From a bacterium (GTDB taxonomy: Bacteria; JAMCPX01): a stretch of 20,697 nucleotides of DNA. The stretch spans positions 1-20,697 of the forward strand of contig JAJYLM010000016.1 in assembly GCA_021787655.1 (NCBI GenBank). Reading direction: 5' to 3'. Positions 12,053 through 19,618 of this stretch are shown one piece after another (within the stretch, counting starts at the first letter, position 1; each line of letters opens with the position of its first letter). A model generated the notes under the pieces. The model was not told the DNA's origin and ran no database searches. It was given only the letters and a program-made list of their open reading frames with translations. A program made the position numbers and the translations under genes.

Positions 12053-14400
12053 CAGAAATCATACTCTGCGCCGATATACGGAATGATAGGGAGCGAATTG
12101 ATCGTCTTGCGCTGCGTGTAATTCGCATTGTAAAAGTAACCGGCAACGTTCGGGTAATCCAGAATATTGATGACGTCGAGGTACACCTTGAGTGTCGAGG
12201 CGCTGTAGACAAAGCTGCGCTGGACCCTGAAATCGAGGCGGTTATAGAACGGGAACCGTGCTGAATCAGGATACCCCTGGAGCGGGAAGGTTATGGTCGC
12301 AGGCTCGTTGGGGCACGCTGCCAGCGGGTTGGGTATGACTGTGGTGCCGGTCACCGGCGTGTAGGGATTGCCGGAATGCATACTCAACTGGAATGACAGC
12401 TCCCAGTTCACGAACGGCCGGTAATCGGCAACGACGTTCAGGGTATTCCTCTGGTCCTGCTGCGGAAAGTACCAGGGCCCTCCGGACTGGTCCTGCTGCT
12501 TGGTAAACAGGTAGGTATAGCTTATCCAGCCGTCCCACTTGCCGGTCACGTAGCGCTGGATCATGAAGTCACCCCCGTACGTCATCCGCCGGCCCGAGTT
12601 TGCGGAGCTTATCGTCACGACAGGCTGGCACGGGGTCGGAAAGGTAATGTCAGCGGGGTTGATGTACGTATAGACAAGACTGTCGTCAAGTATGTAAAAG
12701 GCGTCGGCGCGCGCGTAATAGTTGTCGGTGTTGATCTCGTACGTGAGGATAAAGTGCGTGGACCGCTCCGGGAGCAGCGACTGGTTGGTCGTCGTTGCTA
12801 TCTGCGCGAGCGGCATCTGGTGGTACTGACCGGTCACGAACTTGATCGTTTGCTGCTTGTCGATCATGTAGCCCACTTCCATCCTCGGGCTGTAGGTTGC
12901 CTGGCCGTTCAGCTGAAAGTAATCGTAGCGCAGCGACGGAGTCAGGAAAAACCTCTTCGCGATCGTAAAACGGTTGCCGATGAACCCGCTGTAGAGCCTG
13001 AAGGTTTCGTGGAATCCGAGGTTCGCCTGGCCCTGGTTTCTCGAACTGTAATTCGTGGTCTGGTTCTGAGCGGACCCGACAATCAGTTCGCTCATCAGGG
13101 ACGCCGATGCTGCGATCGGTGCATATTCCACCTCGTATCCCATGAACAGATTGTCCCACGGCGCAGGATAAATATCCAGTGTTCCCCTGGTCCCTGCCTG
13201 CTCGATGAGTGTTGATACGATGTTCGAGCTCGAGCCGATCAAAGCACCGTCATTCTTGTCCGTTACGCCGTAAATAACCTGATGATACTTCATGAATTTG
13301 TCCGGCGTGTATTCGAGTCCGAGACCGAGGATGTTCTGCAGGTGGAGGTAGTAGACATTTCCGTAGCCCGGCTGGTTATACTGGTCAGACTGTTTCAGGT
13401 AGCCCGACACATTGTCACCGGCGAGGAGATAGTCGGCATAGATCTTCAGCTTGTCGCTCGGGACATAGGACACCTTTGCCTGGACATCATAGAAGCTGGG
13501 GATGACCGCATTGTTCGCAAGATTAAGCGCCTTGAGCAGCCAGTCATAGTAGGTCCTCCGGGCAGTGACGATAAAGGAGGCCTTGCCTTTTGCGATGGGC
13601 CCCTCCAGCAGCAATGACCCGTCGATAAGACTCAGACCGATCTTGCCGGTGTATTTTTCCTTGTTACCGTCACGGTAATGGACATCGAGGATGCCCCGCA
13701 AGGCATTGCCGTACGACGAGGGATAGCCGCCCGGGTAGAAATTCATCACATCGACCATGTTGTCGTTGTAAACACTCGTCGAGCCACCGAGGTGCGTCGG
13801 ATCGAACAGCGGGATGCCGTCGAGGTAGTAGGTGTTCTCACCGGCGTCCCCGCCGAGCACGTACATGTCCGACGACAGCTCGCCTGCATCGGAAACGCCG
13901 GGCAGCGTGACAATGGCCAGCACCGGGTTCTCGAGCCCTGCTGCAAGCCTCTTTGCCTCCTGGCCGCCGACCACGTACTCTGTCGACGGCTTGCTGAGAT
14001 CGACCCTGTTCATGTGCTTCTGATGGATCCTGCTTGATGTAACGACAAACTCCTTGCCCTGGATGACCGAGACAGAAACAAGTTGTGCGTTGAGCTGCAG
14101 GTGTTCGCCGGGCTTCAGGGCCACTTGTTTCTCAACAGGTTCATAACCGGTATGCGACGCAGCAAACGTGTATGTCCCGGCCGTTATACCATCGACCGCA
14201 AACGTCCCGTCCTTCCCGGAAACAGTCTTCTTGACGACCGATACGCCGGCCTTGACGGACACCTCCGCACCGGCAAGCGGGGCATTGGACGTAGCATCGG
14301 AAATCATGCCGGACAGGGAAGCAGCAAAAGCCTGATGAATGCCGGACGTCAGTACAATGGCTCCGGCTACTCCCAGAATCAAGGTTATTTTATGAAACAT
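12052..14400 (-). CDS. TonB-dependent outer-membrane receptor
   Basis: This 782-residue receptor has a signal peptide (cleavage after AFA, residue 26), a carboxypeptidase-regulatory-like beta-sandwich (28-107), a plug domain (about 140-240, including ENTYYLDGIPLFDP and GGYPSSYGNALRGILDV) and a long beta-barrel ending in Tyr-Asp-Phe, the terminal aromatic expected of outer-membrane proteins. It imports a ligand using TonB encoded next to it. The ligand (metal chelate, cobamide, saccharide) cannot be told. The ATG at 14400 starts the signal peptide; a longer in-frame reading to 14493 adds 31 residues that mask it and runs into the divergent operator. No clear ribosome site precedes the ATG. Confidence 0.92.
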   Translation of the reverse strand: MFHKITLILGVAGAIVLTSGIHQAFAASLSGMISDATSNAPLAGAEVSVKAGVSVVKKTVSGKDGTFAVDGITAGTYTFAASHTGYEPVEKQVALKPGEHLQLNAQLVSVSVIQGKEFVVTSSRIHQKHMNRVDLSKPSTEYVVGGQEAKRLAAGLENPVLAIVTLPGVSDAGELSSDMYVLGGDAGENTYYLDGIPLFDPTHLGGSTSVYNDNMVDVMNFYPGGYPSSYGNALRGILDVHYRDGNKEKYTGKIGLSLIDGSLLLEGPIAKGKASFIVTARRTYYDWLLKALNLANNAVIPSFYDVQAKVSYVPSDKLKIYADYLLAGDNVSGYLKQSDQYNQPGYGNVYYLHLQNILGLGLEYTPDKFMKYHQVIYGVTDKNDGALIGSSSNIVSTLIEQAGTRGTLDIYPAPWDNLFMGYEVEYAPIAASASLMSELIVGSAQNQTTNYSSRNQGQANLGFHETFRLYSGFIGNRFTIAKRFFLTPSLRYDYFQLNGQATYSPRMEVGYMIDKQQTIKFVTGQYHQMPLAQIATTTNQSLLPERSTHFILTYEINTDNYYARADAFYILDDSLVYTYINPADITFPTPCQPVVTISSANSGRRMTYGGDFMIQRYVTGKWDGWISYTYLFTKQQDQSGGPWYFPQQDQRNTLNVVADYRPFVNWELSFQLSMHSGNPYTPVTGTTVIPNPLAACPNEPATITFPLQGYPDSARFPFYNRLDFRVQRSFVYSASTLKVYLDVINILDYPNVAGYFYNANYTQRKTINSLPIIPYIGAEYDF

Positions 14401-14407
14401 ATCATAC

Positions 14408-14436
14408 AGTATGCAATAAAAAAAACGGTTCGACAA
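14408..14436 (-). promoter_or_regulatory. Candidate promoter of the receptor-tonB operon
   Basis: Minus-strand TTGTCG (14436-14431), 17 bp, CATACT (14413-14408), each 4 of 6. The start would fall next to the ATG at 14400, implying a leaderless transcript, which fits the missing ribosome site. Confidence 0.3.
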
Positions 14437-14445
14437 GCAATTCAA

Positions 14446-14474
14446 TTGACAGCCGCGGGCCGAAACAGTAGAAT
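14446..14474 (+). promoter_or_regulatory. Strong sigma70 promoter of the octaheme cytochrome gene
   Basis: TTGACA (14446-14451), exactly 17 bp, TAGAAT (14469-14474): 6 of 6 and 5 of 6 to consensus, the best promoter seen in the window. The start should lie near 14481, giving a leader of about 39 bases that includes AAGGAG at 14504-14509. Confidence 0.8.
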
Positions 14475-14495
14475 TATTGTATTCATAATACAATA
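14475..14495. promoter_or_regulatory. Candidate operator: perfect 9-3-9 inverted repeat
   Basis: TATTGTATT (14475-14483), CAT, AATACAATA (14487-14495). It begins at the base after the -10 box and spans the predicted start, the classic place for a repressor. The TTGTATT/AATACAA core is of a kind bound by GntR- or TetR-type regulators. No such regulator is encoded in the window. The site could also affect the receptor operon, 75 bases away on the other strand. Confidence 0.65.
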
Positions 14496-14519
14496 TATGA
14501 GGAAAGGAGCATTGTTACT

Positions 14520-15881
14520 ATGAAAAGAATAACGATAGCTGCGGTATTCTTTCTTATGCTCGTACCGCCGGCACATGCGGACCAGATCATAAACCAGGCA
14601 ATCAAAGACATGATCAAGCACGAAAAATCGTACCACTCAAAGCCCGCGCCAAGACCAGCTGCCGTGCAGGAAGCCCCGAAAATCACGGTTGATCCTGTAG
14701 CGCTCAGCATAGGCCCCCTCGCAAAAGAGCGGACGTTTAAGGCGCTCAGCAGCGAATCGGAAGCCTGTATCCAGTGTCATACGTCGGTAACCCCGGGCAT
14801 TGTCTCTGACTGGCAGCAAAGCATGCACGCGAAGGACAATGTCGGGTGTTTTGAGTGCCACAAGAGCAGCAGCATATCTGCACCGGGCGCATTCGAACAC
14901 AACGGCTATTTGATCCATGTCGTGGTATCCCCGAAAGACTGCTCTGCCTGCCATCCTGCAGAAACGAAGCAGTTCGAAGAAAGCAGGCACGCGGTCGCTC
15001 GGGAGTTCATCGCAGGCGTCCCCGGACTTGCACTCACCCGGGAGAACACCCTGTTCTCGACGCTTGGCCCGACGATTACGACACGGGGCTGCCAGGCGTG
15101 CCACGGAACCGTGGTCAAAATCGGCAAGGACGGACAGCCCACGCCGGACACCTGGCCCAACCAGGGCATCGGCAGGATAAATCCTGACGGCAGCTTCGGG
15201 AGCTGTACGACCTGCCATACGCGGCACAGGTTTTCGCTCGCCGAGGCGCGGAAACCCGAGGTCTGTGCAAACTGTCACATCGGACCCGACCACCCGCAGT
15301 ATGAAATCTACATGGAATCAAAGCACGGCAATATCTACGCAACGCGCGGTGCACATTGGGACTGGAACGCTGCTCCGGGCACCTGGAACATCCTGAAAAC
15401 AGGCGATGCCCCGGTCTGCGTCACCTGTCACATGGACGCAGGGCTGCCTGATATGAAGACAACGCACAACCTCAGTGCCAACCTGTCGTGGGCACTGCAG
15501 GCACCGCTGACCTACCACTACCCTGACTGGCAGGCGAAACAGGAGAACATGCAGGAGGTCTGCTATCACTGCCACTCGACAACGTGGACCGGCAACTACT
15601 TCAAACAGGCGGACGCGACCCTCAAGGTCTACGAGGACCGTTACTACAAGCCTGTGTTCGATGTAAAGCAAAAACTTGCAGCACAGGGTCTCTGGCCGTC
15701 CAAACCCTTCTCGACACCGATCCAGTTCAAGTTCTTCCAGTACTGGCACCACGAGGGCAGACGGGCGAGGTTCGGCGCGTTCATGGAAGGGCCCGACTAC
15801 GAGCTCTGGCACGGATACTACGAGCTTCAGCTCGATAAGATCGAACTCATGAAGCAGATGCACAAGATGGAAAAGAATTAA
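14520..15881 (+). CDS. Octaheme cytochrome c of the HAO superfamily
   Basis: This 453-residue periplasmic cytochrome has a signal peptide cleaved after AHA (residue 20) and eight CxxCH heme sites, with first Cys at 83, 110, 141, 191, 229, 249, 300 and 348. The stretch between hemes 4 and 6 (TPDTWPNQGIGRINPDGS, CHTRHRFS, EARKPEVCANCH, GPDHPQ) and the C-terminal WHHEGRRARFGA and GPDYELWHG segments are hallmarks of hydroxylamine oxidoreductase-like proteins. Members oxidise hydroxylamine or hydrazine, or run in reverse, reducing nitrite or hydroxylamine. Which one depends on a Tyr crosslink to the catalytic heme; Tyr427 and nearby Tyr433-434 are candidates only. There is no C-terminal membrane helix. 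No quinol-oxidising partner is adjacent, so the electron path is unknown. Confidence 0.92.
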   Translation: MKRITIAAVFFLMLVPPAHADQIINQAIKDMIKHEKSYHSKPAPRPAAVQEAPKITVDPVALSIGPLAKERTFKALSSESEACIQCHTSVTPGIVSDWQQSMHAKDNVGCFECHKSSSISAPGAFEHNGYLIHVVVSPKDCSACHPAETKQFEESRHAVAREFIAGVPGLALTRENTLFSTLGPTITTRGCQACHGTVVKIGKDGQPTPDTWPNQGIGRINPDGSFGSCTTCHTRHRFSLAEARKPEVCANCHIGPDHPQYEIYMESKHGNIYATRGAHWDWNAAPGTWNILKTGDAPVCVTCHMDAGLPDMKTTHNLSANLSWALQAPLTYHYPDWQAKQENMQEVCYHCHSTTWTGNYFKQADATLKVYEDRYYKPVFDVKQKLAAQGLWPSKPFSTPIQFKFFQYWHHEGRRARFGAFMEGPDYELWHGYYELQLDKIELMKQMHKMEKN

Positions 15882-15897
15882 GTAAGTACTGTTCTTC

Positions 15898-15931
15898 CCC
15901 TGGGTTCCCCTTGTGAAAAGGGGGCTCAGGG
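15898..15931. repeat. C-run/G-run stem-loop after the cytochrome gene
   Basis: CCCTGGGTTCCCCTT pairs imperfectly with AAGGGGGCTCAGGG around a short GTGA-centred loop. It starts 16 bases past the cytochrome stop and has the same design as 9163-9208. It may end transcription but lacks a T-run. Confidence 0.5.
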
Positions 15932-16128
15932 TGATTTTCAGGCGAATTCATCGATAGTTGTCTTTTCGTTTGGAAGCACGGGAATATTGACTTCGACAAG
16001 CCTTATCGGTGAAATCTCCGACCAATTCTCCAGAGCACGTTCATGAGAGCTTCCCGGCTGTTTTTTTTATTGTCCCGTACAGTTTTACACATGAAGCAGG
16101 ACGATGCCGCCGCGGAGCTATGACTGCT

Positions 16129-16157
16129 TTGACTTTTACCGCCCCTCCGTATATAGT
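16129..16157 (+). promoter_or_regulatory. Promoter of the MntA/HepT operon
   Basis: TTGACT (16129-16134), 17 bp, TATAGT (16152-16157), 5 of 6 at both boxes. The start near 16164 leaves a leader of only about 10 bases before the ATG at 16175. Confidence 0.65.
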
Positions 16158-16174
16158 TACAACAAGACACGCTG

Positions 16175-16609
16175 ATGGATATTATTGATACACTGAAAAC
16201 GTACTTTAACACAAATGCGCGGGCCTATGGTATTGAGCTGGCTTTTATTTACGGCTCTTATGCACACCAGAGTCAAAGCGAGCAATCGGACATAGATATT
16301 GCCCTTGTGTTTGATGATATAATGTCAAAGGATACAAAAAAGGTGTTTGAGGCGATTACCGATATATCTGCCGCACTCAGCAAACTATCAAGTAAAGATG
16401 TCGAAATTATTTCCATTGATGACGGTTTCAGCAAGCCTATGCTTTACTACAATGCAATCGTCCATGGTAAGCCATTGTTTATCAGCGATGGAAACTGTTA
16501 CATCAACTATTTTCTGAGAGCCATCCACGAGATGGAAGACTTCAGCACCTTCGGCATGAAATGGCAGATTGATTTGGCGAATACCCTGCTGGGCAAAATG
16601 GCCTCATGA
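16175..16609 (+). CDS. mntA: MntA-type nucleotidyltransferase antitoxin
   Basis: This 144-residue protein is a minimal nucleotidyltransferase with the defining GS-X10-DxD motif: G27-S28, ten residues, D39-I40-D41, followed by an acidic VEIIS strand (E78 a candidate third metal ligand). In MntA/HepT systems this protein adds AMP units to a Tyr of the HEPN toxin and so silences it. The gene precedes the toxin gene and overlaps it by 4 bases (ATGA), which fixes their pairing. The start at 16175 is supported by the promoter just upstream rather than by a strong ribosome site. Base composition is somewhat AT-richer than that of the flanking genes. It appears intact. Confidence 0.92.
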   Translation: MDIIDTLKTYFNTNARAYGIELAFIYGSYAHQSQSEQSDIDIALVFDDIMSKDTKKVFEAITDISAALSKLSSKDVEIISIDDGFSKPMLYYNAIVHGKPLFISDGNCYINYFLRAIHEMEDFSTFGMKWQIDLANTLLGKMAS

Positions 16610-17049
16610 CCACAAATTTCTCGTATTCAAAAGGCAGAGTACTTTCGTCATTAAACTTCATTTTAAAAGAAATGGACGATTTCGATAGGTATTTTTCGGG
16701 CATGACGTGGCAGGATTACCGTACACTGGATCCCTTAAAGCTGAAGGCCCTCGAGAGGACCGTTGAAAATATTCTCACGGCGCTTATCGAGATTTCAGGA
16801 GTCATCGTTGTGGAAGAGGAAAAGCAGGTAGAAGACTACGCAACCGTTATGGAGCAGGCAAGCCTGATTACCGGATTATCCGGCGGTGAAGCCTCTCAAC
16901 TGGCAAGACTTGCACGGCAAAGAAACAGATTGGCGCACAGGTATCTTGATTTTAAATGGGACGCCATAAAAAGCTACATGGATGCACGGAAACCGATACA
17001 ACACTTTCTGCATCTGGCAACAAGAAGGGAAGAGAAAAAACTTCAATAG
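16606..17049 (+). CDS. hepT: HepT-type HEPN ribonuclease toxin
   Basis: This 147-residue, mostly helical HEPN protein (DUF86/HepT family) is an RNA-cutting toxin. The active-site and modification motif RX4HXY is intact near the C-terminus: R106, H111 and Y113 in RNRLAHRY. The Tyr is the residue that the partner nucleotidyltransferase would adenylylate. The ATG at 16606 overlaps the stop of mntA. It ends 60 bases before the convergent peptidase gene, with no clear hairpin between. Both catalytic and regulatory residues are kept, so the pair looks functional. Confidence 0.92.
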   Translation: MTTNFSYSKGRVLSSLNFILKEMDDFDRYFSGMTWQDYRTLDPLKLKALERTVENILTALIEISGVIVVEEEKQVEDYATVMEQASLITGLSGGEASQLARLARQRNRLAHRYLDFKWDAIKSYMDARKPIQHFLHLATRREEKKLQ

Positions 17050-17108
17050 AAATACCCTCTCAATTCCTCCAGACAATGCTCCCCTGTTACCTGAATGCCC
17101 GTTACTCT

Positions 17109-18374
17109 TCACTCCCCGCCGGAGCGTACCCACTCGAGCGCGAGCTTCAGCACGTTGAGGAGCGGTTCGATGCTCAGCTTATCAGGCGTGTCCCACCGCT
17201 GGTGGTAGAAGGCGACCATCTGCTGGGGGACCTTGAAGGGAAGGATCGTCAATGCCTTCAGTCCTGCCTGGCTGAACGGCCCGGCGTCGGTCCCGCCGCC
17301 CCCGAAGGGGAACGGTTTTACCGTATGCGGCACGCCCGCGCGCTGTGCTGCAGCAGCAACGCCCTTGATCATATCGGACGAATGCTTGACAGTGCCGTTC
17401 ACATCCGAGGTCAGGATGGTTATTTCCGGATACGCCACGGTTTCGAAATTGAGCAGGCGGGCATCGAGCCGCTTCAATTCGTCGAGATGACGCTCCACAT
17501 ACTTCCGGGAACCGCGCAGTCCTGCCTCCTCGCTTCCGAAGGAGATGAACCTGATCTCCGTATCGTCCGGAATGTAGGACGGGTTGTCCTTCAGAAACCT
17601 GCACAGAGAAACTGCCAGGGCACTCGCTGAAAGGTTATCCGTTGCACCCGGCACGACACCCCCGCCCTGTTTCCCCCGGTTGAAAAAAAGTGCAAATACA
17701 ATCGATGGGATCACCGGGTATGCAAGGGGGATGAGTCCGATGGTCCCGATGCGGACAAGACCTGCGTGTGCAGTGACGAGTCCGGCAAACTGCATGATGC
17801 TGAATACCATCATGGTCGCAAATCCTGTAAACAGGGTAAACACGACAATGTAGTATCCATACCCGAGAAACCTGAGCCAGGTCATCTCCATGGCACTGTC
17901 GTGGTGACCGCCGAGGATCAGCAGTCGTTTGATCTTATCAGTCCCCGGCTTCCTCAGCGAGCCGATGACATTGACGGACTCTTTTTTCGAAAACACCGGC
18001 TCGACGAATTCGTAATAAAAAACAAACTCCAGCACCCCCGCCAGGTTCGTGAGCACAGATAAAACCAGTGCAACACTCGTGCTTATCCACGGAAAAAAGC
18101 CGCCAAACCTGTGGATCGAGATATTGAGCAGTGCCGATATCAGGATCAGGATTGCGCCGACGGGAAGCCACTCGAGCAGCGCCTTGGGCGCCATGGTGAA
18201 TGCCTCTGTCGTCACATTACCGGTACTCAGGCTCGATTCCATCTCCTGCTGGATTATCTTTGCCCGTGCATGTTCCTGGGGGCTTCCGGGAAGGCCCGGT
18301 CCTACTTCGGTGCAGATCTTTTCCACGACATTGTACGCGTACCGGGCATCATGTTCCGTTATTGCTGAAGGCAT
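17109..18374 (-). CDS. M28-family zinc peptidase with embedded membrane helices
   Basis: This 421-residue protein carries the M28 aminopeptidase zinc site: HxD in GGHHDS (H157, D159), D246 in GATDNLSA, the EE pair in FGSEEAGLRGS (E282-E283), a likely ligand in NFETV (E311) and H391 in YHQRWDT. GGTDAGPF (360-367) is also typical. Two hydrophobic segments (about 67-86 and 97-121) precede the first zinc ligand. Two more (about 172-199 and 208-231) lie between the first and second ligands, so the catalytic domain is split by a membrane hairpin. No secretory signal peptide is seen. The ATG at 18374 follows AGGGGGGA at 8 bases. It probably cleaves peptides at the membrane; substrate and topology are unknown. 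Confidence 0.88.
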   Translation of the reverse strand: MPSAITEHDARYAYNVVEKICTEVGPGLPGSPQEHARAKIIQQEMESSLSTGNVTTEAFTMAPKALLEWLPVGAILILISALLNISIHRFGGFFPWISTSVALVLSVLTNLAGVLEFVFYYEFVEPVFSKKESVNVIGSLRKPGTDKIKRLLILGGHHDSAMEMTWLRFLGYGYYIVVFTLFTGFATMMVFSIMQFAGLVTAHAGLVRIGTIGLIPLAYPVIPSIVFALFFNRGKQGGGVVPGATDNLSASALAVSLCRFLKDNPSYIPDDTEIRFISFGSEEAGLRGSRKYVERHLDELKRLDARLLNFETVAYPEITILTSDVNGTVKHSSDMIKGVAAAAQRAGVPHTVKPFPFGGGGTDAGPFSQAGLKALTILPFKVPQQMVAFYHQRWDTPDKLSIEPLLNVLKLALEWVRSGGE

Positions 18375-18473
18375 AAGAATATCCCCCCTGTTTTTAGAAA
18401 TGATCGAATACTTGGGTCAAGTTGTAGCATGATCGAGCCGGATGTCAATGACTTTGCACCGACGGTACTGCTG

Positions 18474-19592
18474 TCAGAGGACGCTGTTCCCGGAGGTAAA
18501 TCCCGCGGGGACCGGCAGGTTCAGATCACCCTTCTCCTGGAGCATGACCTTGAAGAGGTCGCCCATGGCTTCCGGAAGTATGAGGAACTTCGAGGCCGAG
18601 GTCATGCGGAAGTAATCGGTCGGATCGCTGACGATCTGCTTTATCTGTTCGAGTATGCTGTCATACCCAAGGGACAGGAGGAAATCCCTCTGCCGCACAA
18701 ACCCGGTGGTCCTGAGGGAGAACTGCCTGCCCCAGCGTGCAAGGCTCGTAAAATCGACGTGGCTGGTGATGTCCTTTTGACCCGGGAGTTCGTAGGGATT
18801 ACTGTCCATGCGGTGGTTATGAAAGCATACCAGTGTCCCCGCGCTCCTGTGCGATGCATAATATTCGGCGGCCGTATAGCCGTAGTCGATCGTCAGCAGG
18901 TACCCCCGTGACAGCACAGCAGCCATGTCCCTGAGCATGTCCTTCGCCTTCAGGTTGACCTCGGTCCTCATGCCTTCGGCCGGCACAATGCCCAGATCGG
19001 CGCCAAGACCGGTAACATGATCGGCAACCGGAGCTGATGCTGGCATGAGTACTTCTTCGAAGCGCCCGTTCGCGACATCCACATAAACCTCGTACAGCCT
19101 GTCTTTCATGACAACGACATGCACGGGCAGTGCATCGAACAGCTCGTTCGCTATGATACATCCGGTAACAGGGCCCAGCCCGCCGAGTGACCCGTATGCA
19201 GTGATCTTCTCCGTGTGCCCGATATCCGGAAGCGGGTGCTTTTCGACAGCAGCGTACTGAAGTGCATCGTAGCAACGCGGGTGCCATCGGGACAATGCCT
19301 CGACAATATCGTCTGCCATGGTGCCGCTGCCTGCTCCGATTTCAACGACCTGAAACGGCGTGGGGCTTCCGAGCAGTTCGAAAAACTGGGCCAGCTGTCG
19401 TGCGATCAGCATGCTCATGATCGAGGACGCAGAGGGCGCTGTATAATAATCGCCGCCGGTCCCGATCCGCTGTCTGCCGGACGTGTAATACCCGCATCCG
19501 GGATAGTACAGTGCCATGTCCATGAACTGCTCGAACGGTACAGGCCCGCTGCGCAGAATGGTTTCCCTGATTATATCCTCTGCAGAATCCAT
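18474..19592 (-). CDS. MidA/NDUFAF7-type SAM-dependent methyltransferase
   Basis: This 372-residue protein matches the COG1565 (DUF185) family. N-terminal marks are PVPFEQFMDMALYYPGCGYY (17-36) and GDYYTAP (47-53). The SAM-binding loop is EIGAGSGT (84-91), followed by the family signature NELFDALPVH (149-158). The mitochondrial relative NDUFAF7 methylates an arginine of complex I; bacterial substrates are not established. The ATG at 19592 begins the conserved region 26 bases after the kinase stop. A longer in-frame reading overlaps the kinase gene and is unlikely. The ribosome site is weak. It is probably transcribed with the kinase, and the peptidase gene follows after 99 bases. Confidence 0.9.
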   Translation of the reverse strand: MDSAEDIIRETILRSGPVPFEQFMDMALYYPGCGYYTSGRQRIGTGGDYYTAPSASSIMSMLIARQLAQFFELLGSPTPFQVVEIGAGSGTMADDIVEALSRWHPRCYDALQYAAVEKHPLPDIGHTEKITAYGSLGGLGPVTGCIIANELFDALPVHVVVMKDRLYEVYVDVANGRFEEVLMPASAPVADHVTGLGADLGIVPAEGMRTEVNLKAKDMLRDMAAVLSRGYLLTIDYGYTAAEYYASHRSAGTLVCFHNHRMDSNPYELPGQKDITSHVDFTSLARWGRQFSLRTTGFVRQRDFLLSLGYDSILEQIKQIVSDPTDYFRMTSASKFLILPEAMGDLFKVMLQEKGDLNLPVPAGFTSGNSVL

Positions 19593-19618
19593 ACCGAATG
19601 GCGCCACGATCTGAAGTG

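Larger units (their letters stand above)
15882..16174. other. Intergenic stretch with repeat and possible gene remnant
   Basis: The left part holds a C-run/G-run hairpin (15898-15931). The right end holds the promoter of the toxin-antitoxin pair. Between them, on the minus strand (about 16063 down to 15938), lies a protein-like open stretch of about 40 codons without a start, described under findings. Confidence 0.5.

Noticed and set aside
14401..14493. N-terminal extension of the TonB-dependent receptor
   Set aside because: It would bury the signal peptide, start from a TTG within the palindrome and run through the intergenic promoter region.
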